NCBI GenBank assembly: GCA_964606165.1 | Contig: CAZSFQ010000023.1 | Span: 1 to 15,798, forward strand | Source of the DNA: UBA4923 sp964606165 | GTDB taxonomy: Bacteria > Bacillota > Clostridia > Saccharofermentanales > DTU023 | Length of the DNA stretch: 15,798 bases | Direction of reading: 5' to 3' | In this document: piece by piece, positions 9,199 to 15,728 of the stretch | How the letters are laid out: each line of letters opens with the position of its first letter | Numbering within the stretch: position 1 is the first letter of the stretch | Position numbers and translations under genes: made by a program | The notes under the pieces: model-generated | Seen by the model: only the letters and a program-made list of their open reading frames with translations | Told to the model about the DNA's origin: nothing | Databases searched by the model: none

Positions 9199-9900
9199 GC
9201 CATTGTTCGCCACGGATTGAAGAAGTTGCTCATTCTCCTTGAAGGTTAACTCGCGGTAACTGCCTTCAGCCAGTGTCCCCAGCGTAATATGCATGATGCG
9301 GATACGGATCAGGTCGGTGACACGGTAGCCAAGCGCCTGACACATGCGGCGGATCTGACGGTTCAGTCCCTGGCGGAGGACGAGATGAAATTCACGCTCT
9401 CCCGTCTTCCAGGCAGTGCTGGGAAGCGTCTTTTGCCCCAGGATGCGAACGCCCGTCCGCATGGCCTGCAAAAAATCCTCAGTGACCTTATGATCGACCG
9501 TGACGACATACTCTTTTTCATGGCCGAAACTGCTGTGCATCACCCGATGGGCAAGCTCTCCGTCGTCCGTGAGGAGAATCAGGCCGCGCGTGTCGCGGTC
9601 AAGCCTGCCGATCGTGAAGACGCGGCGGGGGTAATTGACGTAGGAAATGATATTGTCCCGGCGGGCCGGGTCGCTGGTCGACGTAATACCTTTTGGTTTG
9701 TGAAAGGCAAGGACGACTCTGGATTCAGGGGCAGCAAGTTCCAGCGGACGACCGTCCACCGTAACCAGATCACCGGAGCTGACTACCATGCCGGTACGGG
9801 CTGGGGCGCCGTTGACACGGACGCGGCCCTCCTGGATGAGCTTGTCCGCATTACGCCGGCTGCATAGGCCGGCCGAGGCAATGAAACGGTTAATTCTCAT
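9178..9900 (-). CDS. rluF: RluF-type 23S rRNA pseudouridine synthase
   Basis: Converts a uridine of 23S rRNA to pseudouridine; the Escherichia coli homologue acts at U2604 and at tRNA-Tyr. An S4 RNA-binding domain spans about 1–48 (MRINRFIASAGLCSRRNADK). The catalytic motif is GRLDRDTRGLILLTDDG, with the catalytic Asp at residue 101. The C-terminal GLNRQIRRMCQALGYRVTDL followed by RIRIMHITLG is characteristic of RluF rather than RluB or RluE. The 240-residue length fits. The ATG at 9900 lies inside the histidine kinase gene (11-base overlap), with AGAGG directly against the ATG, too close for a normal ribosome binding site, so reinitiation is likely. The last 21 residues past RELT look unlike the family and contain the 46-base repeat. 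The exact target uridine is inferred. Confidence 0.9.
   Translation of the reverse strand: MRINRFIASAGLCSRRNADKLIQEGRVRVNGAPARTGMVVSSGDLVTVDGRPLELAAPESRVVLAFHKPKGITSTSDPARRDNIISYVNYPRRVFTIGRLDRDTRGLILLTDDGELAHRVMHSSFGHEKEYVVTVDHKVTEDFLQAMRTGVRILGQKTLPSTAWKTGEREFHLVLRQGLNRQIRRMCQALGYRVTDLIRIRIMHITLGTLAEGSYRELTFKENEQLLQSVANNGGLSQKL
9195..9240 (-). repeat. 46-base direct repeat, copy B (end of the pseudouridine synthase gene)
   Basis: Second copy of the repeat at 8438–8483. It forms the C-terminal codons of the RluF-type gene, encoding KENEQLLQSVANNGG just before the last six codons. Confidence 0.85.
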
Positions 9901-11692
9901 CCTCTGAAGATTGCGTCAAGCTGTCAGCGTAGGGGATGAGCAGTTTGAAGATCGATCCTTGCCCCTTGACGCTTTCGACCATGAGCTCATAACCGAGCTG
10001 CTGTGAGATTTCCCTGGCGATGGACAGGCCGAGTCCGGTGCCCGGTTCCTGGTGTGCCTTGTCTTCCTTATAGAATCTGTCAAATACATGGTGGAGATCT
10101 TCTTCCATAATTCCAATTCCAGTATCTTCGACAGAAATGGACGCACCATTGTAGTCCCTGGCAATCCGGATGGTGACGGTTCCGTCCGGCGGCGTAAACT
10201 TGATGGCATTGTCGATCAGAATCACAAGTATTTGCTCAATCCTGTCCACATTGCCCCAGACTGGAGGCGGGTCATCATCGATTCCTATGGTCCGGAGTTC
10301 CAGATCCTGGTCCGCGAAGATCGCCTCAAAATTGTTGACGACGTCTCTGGCCACTGCCGCCAGGCTGACAGCTTCCTGTTCAACCGGTGTCGCGTCAGCC
10401 TGGATCCGCGACAATTCGAGCATATCGTTGATCAGGCGGGACAAGCGCAAGGTTTCACGCAGAAGAATCTGATGATATCGCTTCTGATCGTCGGGAGAGG
10501 TCACCATACCTTCAGTTAAAGGTTCCAGCAAACCGCGCATGGCGGTCAGAGGCGTCCGCAGTTCGTGCGAAACATTGGCGACGTACTCACGCCGGGTCTG
10601 TTCCAGCCGCTCGGCCTTGGTGATGTCCCGGAAGAGGCCGACCGCGCCATTGACGACTTGCTGTTCGCTCACCAGGGGTGTAATGACAACCTGGATCTGG
10701 CGGTGGTCTTTGGCGATGACGCAGGTCACAGTCTTGTTGGTTTCCATTGCCTGGCTGAAAAAGTGATCAATCCTGCTTTCCAGAAGCAGGCCGGCCGGAT
10801 CAGACCGGCCGGAATAATTCTTGTCGAGGCCAAAGACGGAATAAAGGCGGTCATTGAACTGCATGACGCTGCCGTCTCGGTGAACCGCGACAATTCCCTC
10901 ACCGATGCCATCGATGATCTGCTTGAGCCGGACAGCATGATCCCGCAACTGCTGGAAGGACTCCGACAATTCTTCAGCCATTTTATTGATGGTGCGGGCC
11001 AGGTCACCGATCTCACCCTCCTGGGCCTCATCGGCCCGCCTCGAGAAGTCACCGCGGCCCATGGCAAGGGCAACGCTTCGTATTGATTCAATGGGTTGTA
11101 CGATGCGGAAGGCAGCGATGATGACGGGGATGACCATGATGACAAGAACGATAAGCGAGGAGGTGAGAAGGGCGAAGTTGAGGCTCTGAATGCCGGCGCC
11201 CACCTCTTTCATGGGCTGGACGAATACGGTCGTTCCGGATTGGCTCCCGTCAGCCTGCGTGATTGGAACGGACAGGATAAGGAAGCGGTCACCCGCGACA
11301 GGCAGATTGATGTAGCTCAGCTTGTACGGGTCCGAGCCTTTTGACAGCTCAGTGTGTTCCTTGGCTACGATGGTTTCGAGGTCGCCCGCAAGACCGGACA
11401 GCAGCTCCGGCAAGGGTGTGTGGTAGCGTATTCCGCTGTTATCGGTGATGTAGATCCAATTGCCGAAAAGCTCATAGGAATGTTCGATGAGATCGATGCA
11501 AAAGGTCAGTCCATTTTCATGAAAGACATTGCGGGAGATCAGATTGGCGCGCGGCAAGAGTTCCCTGGCCTTAATCCGGTTGAAAACAGGATTGGCAACG
11601 AAACTGTAGAAGATGGCGGTCAAAACCGTCCACAACATGAGGGCGGCGATCAAAAGCAAAAAGATGCGGCGGACAAGAAAACGGTTTTTCAT
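9890..11692 (-). CDS. Sensor histidine kinase (HAMP–PAS–HisKA–ATPase)
   Basis: Membrane sensor of a two-component system that autophosphorylates on His and passes phosphate to the neighbouring response regulator. The 600 residues show a first span at about 8–31, an extracytoplasmic sensor domain at about 32–172 and a second span near 174–197. A HAMP linker (about 198–250) and a PAS domain (about 255–360, with IIDGIGEGIVAVHRDGSV) follow. The H-box is VSHELRTPLTAMRG, with His376 as phosphoacceptor. The ATPase domain has LIDNAIKF (Asn495), DTGIGI (523–528) and GTGLGLS (551–557). Architecture resembles PhoR, ResE and WalK kinases. The signal is unknown. The ATG has no clear ribosome binding site and lies six bases after the response regulator stop, so coupling is likely. 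The gene is intact. Confidence 0.95.
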   Translation of the reverse strand: MKNRFLVRRIFLLLIAALMLWTVLTAIFYSFVANPVFNRIKARELLPRANLISRNVFHENGLTFCIDLIEHSYELFGNWIYITDNSGIRYHTPLPELLSGLAGDLETIVAKEHTELSKGSDPYKLSYINLPVAGDRFLILSVPITQADGSQSGTTVFVQPMKEVGAGIQSLNFALLTSSLIVLVIMVIPVIIAAFRIVQPIESIRSVALAMGRGDFSRRADEAQEGEIGDLARTINKMAEELSESFQQLRDHAVRLKQIIDGIGEGIVAVHRDGSVMQFNDRLYSVFGLDKNYSGRSDPAGLLLESRIDHFFSQAMETNKTVTCVIAKDHRQIQVVITPLVSEQQVVNGAVGLFRDITKAERLEQTRREYVANVSHELRTPLTAMRGLLEPLTEGMVTSPDDQKRYHQILLRETLRLSRLINDMLELSRIQADATPVEQEAVSLAAVARDVVNNFEAIFADQDLELRTIGIDDDPPPVWGNVDRIEQILVILIDNAIKFTPPDGTVTIRIARDYNGASISVEDTGIGIMEEDLHHVFDRFYKEDKAHQEPGTGLGLSIAREISQQLGYELMVESVKGQGSIFKLLIPYADSLTQSSEDEN

Positions 11693-11698
11693 CGCGGT

Positions 11699-12394
11699 TC
11701 AGGCGGTCGCCTCAAATTTGTAGCCGACGCCATAGACAGTGATCAAACCGTACTTTGGATGATCGCTGTCGATCTTTTGCCGGATTCTTTTTATGTGGGT
11801 ATCGACCGTGCGGGTATCGCCGAAATAGTCGTAGCCCCATACCTTGGACAGGATCTGTTCGCGGTCCATGACCTGGCCCGCGTGCGAGGCCAACAAATAG
11901 AGGATCTCAACTTCCTTGGGCGTGAAGGCGACAACCTCGTCCTTGACCTTGACCTGATAGTTGTCCAGGTTGATCTCCAGGCCGTCGAAGCGGAGAATGG
12001 AAGGTTTCTGCCCCGATTCCGTATCCTGGATCCGGCGAAACAGGGCCTTGATGCGGGCGATAACCTCGCGCGGACTGAAAGGCTTGACGATGTAATCATC
12101 CGCGCCCAGCTCCAGGCCCAGGACGCGGTCGATCTCCTCTCCCTTGGCCGTCAGCATGATGATGGGCACGTTACTGGTTTTGCGTATGGTCCGGCAGACG
12201 TCGGTGCCTGACATCTTGGGCATCATCAGGTCGAGAATGATGAGATCGGGTTTGTCATGCAGTGCCTTTTCCAGCGCTTCCTCTCCGTCGTAGGCGGAAG
12301 AATGCGGGAAGTGCTCCGCATCAAGGTAGAGTCCGAGCGACTCATGGACAACGGGGTCGTCATCACATATTAAAATATGAGGAGTAGTAGACAT
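11699..12394 (-). CDS. OmpR/PhoB-type DNA-binding response regulator
   Basis: Transcription factor partner of the adjacent kinase. The receiver domain (about 5–118) contains the acidic pocket CDDDP (10–14), phosphoacceptor Asp55 in LDLMMPKMSG, Thr82 in MLTAKGEE and Lys104 in VKPFSPRE. A winged-helix DNA-binding domain (about 133–229) ends with TVDTHIKRIRQKI and VYGVGYKFE. Length 231. The ADDYIVKPFSPRE region most resembles ResD and PhoP, so a respiration- or phosphate-type role is possible but not shown. The start at 12394 is supported by GGAGG at 12404–12400, five bases upstream; a longer frame exists further left but would lack it. It is the first gene of an operon with the kinase and the RluF-type enzyme. 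Confidence 0.95.
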   Translation of the reverse strand: MSTTPHILICDDDPVVHESLGLYLDAEHFPHSSAYDGEEALEKALHDKPDLIILDLMMPKMSGTDVCRTIRKTSNVPIIMLTAKGEEIDRVLGLELGADDYIVKPFSPREVIARIKALFRRIQDTESGQKPSILRFDGLEINLDNYQVKVKDEVVAFTPKEVEILYLLASHAGQVMDREQILSKVWGYDYFGDTRTVDTHIKRIRQKIDSDHPKYGLITVYGVGYKFEATA

Positions 12395-12436
12395 GGATAC
12401 CTCCTGACGCAAAGCGATTGGCTTTTCAACACTCCC

Positions 12437-12442
12437 ATTATA
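12437..12442 (-). promoter_or_regulatory. Possible promoter -10 box of the two-component operon
   Basis: On the minus strand a consensus TATAAT lies 43 bases upstream of the response regulator start. No convincing -35 box sits at 16–18 bases (the region is AAAACC-like; TTGTAA is 22 bases away), so activation by a regulator is possible. Confidence 0.4.
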
Positions 12443-12512
12443 TAACATGCAGGCCCGGCGGTTTTTACAAGCTGACAAGCCCCGGCCCCGCCGGACGTGC
12501 TATGCTCATACC

Positions 12513-13232
12513 ATGCCAGTTCTCTTCGAAACGCCGCAGATACTTTATGAGGACAATCACCTCCTGGTCGCTGTCAAGCCGCCCGGCATCCCCTCCCAGT
12601 CCGGCCCTTTCTCCTCGCCCGACATGATCGGGCTTTTGAAGCGTGACCTTGCCCTGCGCTACCAAAAAACCGGCAATGTCTTCCTGGGCCTGGTCCATCG
12701 CCTCGATCAGCCTGTAAGCGGACTCATGGTTTTTGCCAGGACATCCAAGGCCGCGTCCCGGATCTCCCAGTCCTTTCGAACGCGGCAAGTTCAAAAACTT
12801 TACCTGGGCATTGTCAGGGAGATTCCCGAGGATGATGAGGGAGTCATGTGTGATGTCCTGTCCCGCAAGGAGATTGACGGACGTATAAGGCGGGTCAGGG
12901 ACCATGAAGGCTACGAGGCGGAATTGAGCTGGAAGCTGCTGTCCCGCGATCAGGGCAGGGGGGAGGCGCTGCTCCTGATTGATCTTGTGACCGGCAGAAG
13001 GCACCAGATACGCGCCCAGATGGCCGGACACGGTCTTCCTCTGCTGGGTGACCGGCGCTATGGCCTCATGGATGACAGGGACCAGGCAGTGCCTACTGTC
13101 GCCCTCCATGCCTGCGGCCTTGCCTTTGCGCACCCGGTCAAAAAGGACTTCCTGTCATTTCGTTTGGGGCCCGCCATCAATCCTTCATTTTCAGCGAAAG
13201 ACGCTGAAACTTTCGAGACTTATCTTCCTTAG
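12513..13232 (+). CDS. RluA-family pseudouridine synthase
   Basis: Enzyme of the RluA family that converts uridine to pseudouridine in RNA; the particular rRNA or tRNA target cannot be read from sequence. The 239-residue product has ILYEDNHLLVAVKPPGIPSQ (10–29) at the front. The catalytic motif is GLVHRLDQPVSGLMVFAR, with the catalytic Asp at residue 65. The RRHQIRAQMAGHGLPLLGDRRY region later on is typical of the family. There is no S4 domain. The ATG at 12513 starts the conserved sequence; an in-frame ATG at 12447 would add 22 unconserved residues. Neither has a good ribosome binding site. TATGCT at 12501–12506, seven bases before the ATG, could be a -10 box for a leaderless message. The gene diverges from the two-component operon, and its TAG stop overlaps the stop of the reverse transcriptase gene. 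Confidence 0.92.
   Translation: MPVLFETPQILYEDNHLLVAVKPPGIPSQSGPFSSPDMIGLLKRDLALRYQKTGNVFLGLVHRLDQPVSGLMVFARTSKAASRISQSFRTRQVQKLYLGIVREIPEDDEGVMCDVLSRKEIDGRIRRVRDHEGYEAELSWKLLSRDQGRGEALLLIDLVTGRRHQIRAQMAGHGLPLLGDRRYGLMDDRDQAVPTVALHACGLAFAHPVKKDFLSFRLGPAINPSFSAKDAETFETYLP
13189..13209. other. Perfect 8-bp hairpin inside the 3' end of the RluA-type gene
   Basis: TTTCAGCG (13189–13196) and CGCTGAAA (13202–13209) pair perfectly around a 5-base loop, about 20 bases before the two facing stop codons. It has no proper T tract on either strand, but is the only hairpin near the end of the two convergent genes, so a bidirectional terminator role is possible. Confidence 0.3.
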
Positions 13233-14434
13233 TCGTTTTCCTGAGAGGCCGGCTTCCGGTAATAGGCGCTTACCAGTGGCCGGTAGCCGCATTGCTTGAG
13301 CATGGAATAGGGAACCCTGGAAAAAGAGGCCTTGTTGTGCCTGCCTGTCACAATATAGCGCTGGTATTGCTGCATGTAGGCGTCAATCCGGCGAAGCGAG
13401 GCATGGGTGGTCAGCAGGGGGAAAAACCAGCGTGACCAACACAGTTCATTGCCGCTCCTGCTGTAAAATTTCGTGTTGAATTTGCGGTTAAGGGCTTTGA
13501 GTGCGCGCTCAGGGTCAGCCTCCTTGCGTAGCATCCAGCGGCGCAAAGAGCGGGCGGCGCGACGGATCCGGCCCATAAGTTTCTTGACCGTTGCCGGCGC
13601 GATGTCAATCTCTCCCTGCCTATATTGGAAACCGAGGAAGCACCAGGCATGCCCGGGTTCGATCACTTGTTCCTTGCTTTCATTAACCACAAGCCGGTAC
13701 TGGTCAAAGAACTGCCTTAAAACAGCCCGATGCTCCATCAGCCGCCCGTAGCTGTCAAAGAGGATAATGTCGTCGGAGTAACGTGCGTAGCGGACCTTGC
13801 TGCGGGCGAAATAGAAATCGACTTCGGCCAGGTAGAGATTGGCCAAAAAAGGCGAAGTCGGCGTCCCTGCCATGACGCCCCGGGCTTCTTTTATCAGCTG
13901 CCCATTCCAGATGGCGCGGTCATCATTGATCAGGGCAAGAAGCAGCCGCAGGAGGGGAGGGTCATCATCGATCATCCTGCATAGAATTTCAGACAGGATG
14001 GCAGGATCGATGCTGTTGAAGTAATTGCTGATATCTGTTTTATAGCACCAAAAAGATGAAATATCAGGATCCCGGGCCAGGTCGGTAAAAGCGCGGCGCA
14101 CACCGGTCTGTCTTCTGAAAGCGTAGCAGTTGGGCGCCAGCCTGTCATCGTAATGGTAGAGAAGATAGGAAAGCAGCTTGAGGGTCATGTTTTCTTCATG
14201 GGAAAAGGTGTAGACGACCCGCTTCCTGGAGGTGCCCAATTTGTTTAATTCACGGCGCTCGGGGATACCGAAAGTGAAGGACTCCTCCATGACCCGGCCG
14301 GCCAGGGGCAGGTAGGCGCGTGTTTCAATAAAGTCCGTGAGCGCTTCCCTTTCTTCCGGATCAAGCAATTCGTTGGCCAGCTTGTAATCGAGAAATTCGA
14401 GCCAGACTTCATGTTGGGCAAGTTTTTCGAGCAT
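13229..14434 (-). CDS. Stand-alone reverse transcriptase (family not assigned)
   Basis: RNA-directed DNA polymerase of 401 residues. The palm motifs are clear: YKTDISNYFNSID with catalytic Asp134, GVMAGTPTSPFLANLYLAEV (186–205), and RYARYSDDIIL with Asp221 and Asp222 (YSDD where YADD is most common). An upstream fingers region contains RKRVVYTFSHEENMTLK (70–86). The segment beyond residue 285 is basic (KKLMGRIRRAARSLRRW), then an unassigned C-terminal part follows (IVTGRHNKASFSRVPYSMLK). No maturase, endonuclease or protease domain was recognised, and no neighbouring effector gene. GTPTSP at motif 4, not the SQ form, argues against a diversity-generating retroelement RT. The ATG at 14434 follows GGAG at 14443–14440. 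The untranslated leader is structured and has a strong promoter. Group II-like, retron-like and defence-associated RTs all remain possible. Confidence 0.93.
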   Translation of the reverse strand: MLEKLAQHEVWLEFLDYKLANELLDPEEREALTDFIETRAYLPLAGRVMEESFTFGIPERRELNKLGTSRKRVVYTFSHEENMTLKLLSYLLYHYDDRLAPNCYAFRRQTGVRRAFTDLARDPDISSFWCYKTDISNYFNSIDPAILSEILCRMIDDDPPLLRLLLALINDDRAIWNGQLIKEARGVMAGTPTSPFLANLYLAEVDFYFARSKVRYARYSDDIILFDSYGRLMEHRAVLRQFFDQYRLVVNESKEQVIEPGHAWCFLGFQYRQGEIDIAPATVKKLMGRIRRAARSLRRWMLRKEADPERALKALNRKFNTKFYSRSGNELCWSRWFFPLLTTHASLRRIDAYMQQYQRYIVTGRHNKASFSRVPYSMLKQCGYRPLVSAYYRKPASQEND

Positions 14435-14450
14435 GGTGTCTCCGTGAACT

Positions 14451-14478
14451 GCACAGCCCCGCGTAAACGGGGCTGTGC
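14451..14478 (-). promoter_or_regulatory. Perfect 11-bp hairpin before the RT ribosome binding site
   Basis: GCACAGCCCCG and CGGGGCTGTGC form 11 uninterrupted pairs around a 6-base loop. The stem ends 8 bases before the GGAG ribosome binding site at 14440–14443. It has no T tract in the direction of RT transcription, so a regulatory or reverse-transcription role is more likely than termination. Confidence 0.75.
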
Positions 14479-14602
14479 GCTGCGGGAAAGCCTTTGAAGG
14501 CCACGTTGTGGCCACGAAACCACACTGGCACACAGCCGCCTGCACAGCTCATCATGTGTACCGCTTCGTTCCGGCGCAGACGTTAATAAACATCCCACAG
14601 GG
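14451..14602 (-). ncRNA. Structured leader of the reverse transcriptase gene, possible companion RNA
   Basis: Between the predicted transcription start (about 14602) and the ribosome binding site lie about 150 untranslated bases rich in inverted repeats. They include an 11-bp perfect stem (14451–14461 with 14468–14478), a 6-bp stem GGCCAC/GTGGCC (14499–14504 with 14508–14513), an overlapping GCCTT/AAGGC stem (14490–14501), and an alternative partner at 14540–14550. Coding potential was not seen. The boundaries and any retron- or UG-type role are inferred from position only. Confidence 0.4.
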
Positions 14603-14609
14603 TACTTGG

Positions 14610-14638
14610 ATTATGGGGGAGACGCTGTGCACTGTCAA
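14610..14638 (-). promoter_or_regulatory. Promoter of the reverse transcriptase gene
   Basis: On the minus strand TTGACA (14638–14633) and CATAAT (14615–14610) are separated by exactly 17 bases. Transcription would start near 14602, giving a leader of about 169 bases before the ATG. Confidence 0.7.
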
Positions 14639-14867
14639 GGTAAAATCCCAGAAACATGGCGAGCTCGTACAGTAAATGAAGCAGATTACACAGTTTGTTA
14701 AAGCAATATCTTGTTGTGAAAGAAATACAATCCACAGCGGCTGAGCTAAGTTGGATGTCTGCTTCAAAATGCTAAAATATTAACAGCAACTATGGTGAAT
14801 AAATCGATTCCATGGTAATTGCGTCGGAGGAATTGAAAGCGATGCGCTAGCTGAGGGAGCCAAACAT
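14639..14867 (+). promoter_or_regulatory. Gene-free stretch with a possible promoter for the TIGR04076-type gene
   Basis: No coding sequence was recognised here. TTGGAT (14751–14756) and TAAAAT (14773–14778), 16 bases apart, could drive the next gene. A 9-bp inverted repeat (TGAAGCAGA 14677–14685 and TCTGCTTCA 14758–14766) spans 90 bases. The stretch is visibly richer in A and T than the genes to its left. Confidence 0.35.
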
Positions 14868-15209
14868 ATGCAGTATCAGGTGAAAATAACCATTATGAAG
14901 CGGGAGTATTATCAAGACTTGGCCGACCGGTTTCTTGTTAACCCCGAGGTTGGGAAATGCCCTATTTTTCGTGAGGGACAGGAGTTTTTAGTCACAAGGG
15001 AGAATTATGACAAGTTTGCCTACGAAAATAATTTTTGCGAGGCCGCTTGGGATGTAATCAAAATTAAGGTATATGCGGCTCTTCAAGGCGGACGTTTTTA
15101 TTGGGAGGGCTGGCATAAAAATGCCAACGAACAGATATTATGCTGTGACGATGGTGTTCGTCCGGTGGTCTTTCTTTTAGAGCGCATTGAACAGAAGAAT
15201 GAGGTATAG
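14868..15209 (+). CDS. TIGR04076 family protein
   Basis: A 113-residue cytoplasmic protein of an uncharacterised family. Conserved features are VKITIMKREYYQDLADRF (5–22), GKCPIFREGQEF (29–40), a cluster FCEAAWDVI (56–64), AALQGG (70–75) and CCDDGVRPVVFLLERI (92–107). The paired cysteines, C31, C57, C92 and C93, suggest metal binding, but no function is known to me. GAGGGAG at 14853–14859, eight bases upstream, supports the ATG. It begins an AT-richer accessory stretch and has no obvious operon partner. It is followed, on the opposite strand, by a broken methyltransferase gene. Confidence 0.85.
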   Translation: MQYQVKITIMKREYYQDLADRFLVNPEVGKCPIFREGQEFLVTRENYDKFAYENNFCEAAWDVIKIKVYAALQGGRFYWEGWHKNANEQILCCDDGVRPVVFLLERIEQKNEV

Positions 15210-15220
15210 GGGATTCCTAT

Positions 15221-15557
15221 TCATTCCTGTTCGACGATAAGCTCCCAAAATCCCCTATCATTACGGACACTTTCCAAAGCAGAATCAACCGCCTGTGAAA
15301 ATTGCCCGGCGGAACTCCTCTCTTTGATTTCTACTGGAAACTGAGCAAACAAGTTATCTATTGACCAAATCTTTTGTATACCGGCCGGAGCCCGCCCCGG
15401 TGTCCGGCACTTCATCTCTTGGATTGACATAGCGCTCCAATATTTCAAGGTGTACCCGGTACAAAAGCTCGCTATGACCATCTATTTCAAGGCGTGACCA
15501 TTCACGGTCTCCATGATTGTTATACCTGTTTCTTTGTATTTCAGGGTTGTAACTCAA
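15221..15557 (-). pseudogene. Broken class I SAM-dependent methyltransferase gene
   Basis: The N-terminal piece, with a TTG start at 15557 and AAGGAG at 15570–15565, encodes 67 residues. They include NNHGDREWSRLEIDGHSELL and the SAM-binding glycine motif VPDTGAGSGRYTK, then end at 15354. A second frame takes over near 15362 and encodes about 46 residues ending EIKERSSAGQFSQAVDSALE and GFWELIVEQE, stopping at 15221. Intact relatives have roughly 240 or more residues, so the middle of the fold, including further SAM and substrate residues, is deleted and the frame shifted. The conserved Leu or Phe before the Asp in the glycine motif is Pro here (VPD), another sign of decay. The start and ribosome binding site are still good. 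That the second piece is the matching C-terminus is inferred from position and strand. Confidence 0.7.
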
Positions 15558-15570
15558 TAAAGCAACTCCT

Positions 15571-15618
15571 TATAACAAAAACCCGCTTCCAAAGCTTTCA
15601 GGCTTTTTCGACGGGTTT
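15571..15618 (-). terminator. Terminator after the tRNA-Leu gene
   Basis: On the minus strand AAACCCG (15618–15612) pairs with CGGGTTT (15584–15578), around an inner GAAAGC/GCTTT-type stem, and the right arm continues into TTTTTG. It lies between the end of tRNA-Leu and the methyltransferase remnant. Confidence 0.6.
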
Positions 15619-15625
15619 CGTCATC

Positions 15626-15712
15626 TGGTGCCGGTGGCCGGACTCGAACCGGCACGGAGTTGCCTCCATCGCATTTTGAGTGCGACACGTCTGCCTATTC
15701 CATCACACCGGC
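15626..15712 (-). tRNA. tRNA-Leu, anticodon CAA
   Basis: 87 bases including the encoded CCA end. The acceptor stem GCCGGTG pairs with CACCGGC, with discriminator A. The anticodon stem GTCGCA/TGCGAT holds the loop CTCAAAA, giving anticodon CAA (reads UUG codons). The variable arm TGGAGGCAACTCCG is long, as in class II tRNAs, and the T arm reads GCCGG-TTCGAGT-CCGGC. Position 22 is A, compatible with the TrmK enzyme encoded in this window. Confidence 0.96.
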
Positions 15713-15728
15713 GTCTTCTGTTAAAACA

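Noticed and set aside
11354..12211. 285-codon open frame on the plus strand
   Set aside because: Antisense to the kinase and response regulator, both of which have complete motifs.
12447..12512. Longer start for the RluA-type synthase
   Set aside because: The extra 22 residues are unconserved and have no ribosome binding site; conserved sequence begins at 12513.
13229..14434. Diversity-generating retroelement
   Set aside because: Motif 4 reads GTPTSP and not the SQ form, and I saw no template/variable repeat pair or accessory gene nearby.
13229..14434. Classical retron based on a VTG tripeptide
   Set aside because: The VTG (residues 362–364) lies in a context unlike the retron VTG motif, and the leader shows no obvious msr–msd layout. 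Not excluded, but not supported.
13229..14602. Group II intron
   Set aside because: No domain V-like GAGC hairpin near the gene was seen, and no maturase X or HNH endonuclease domain was recognised.
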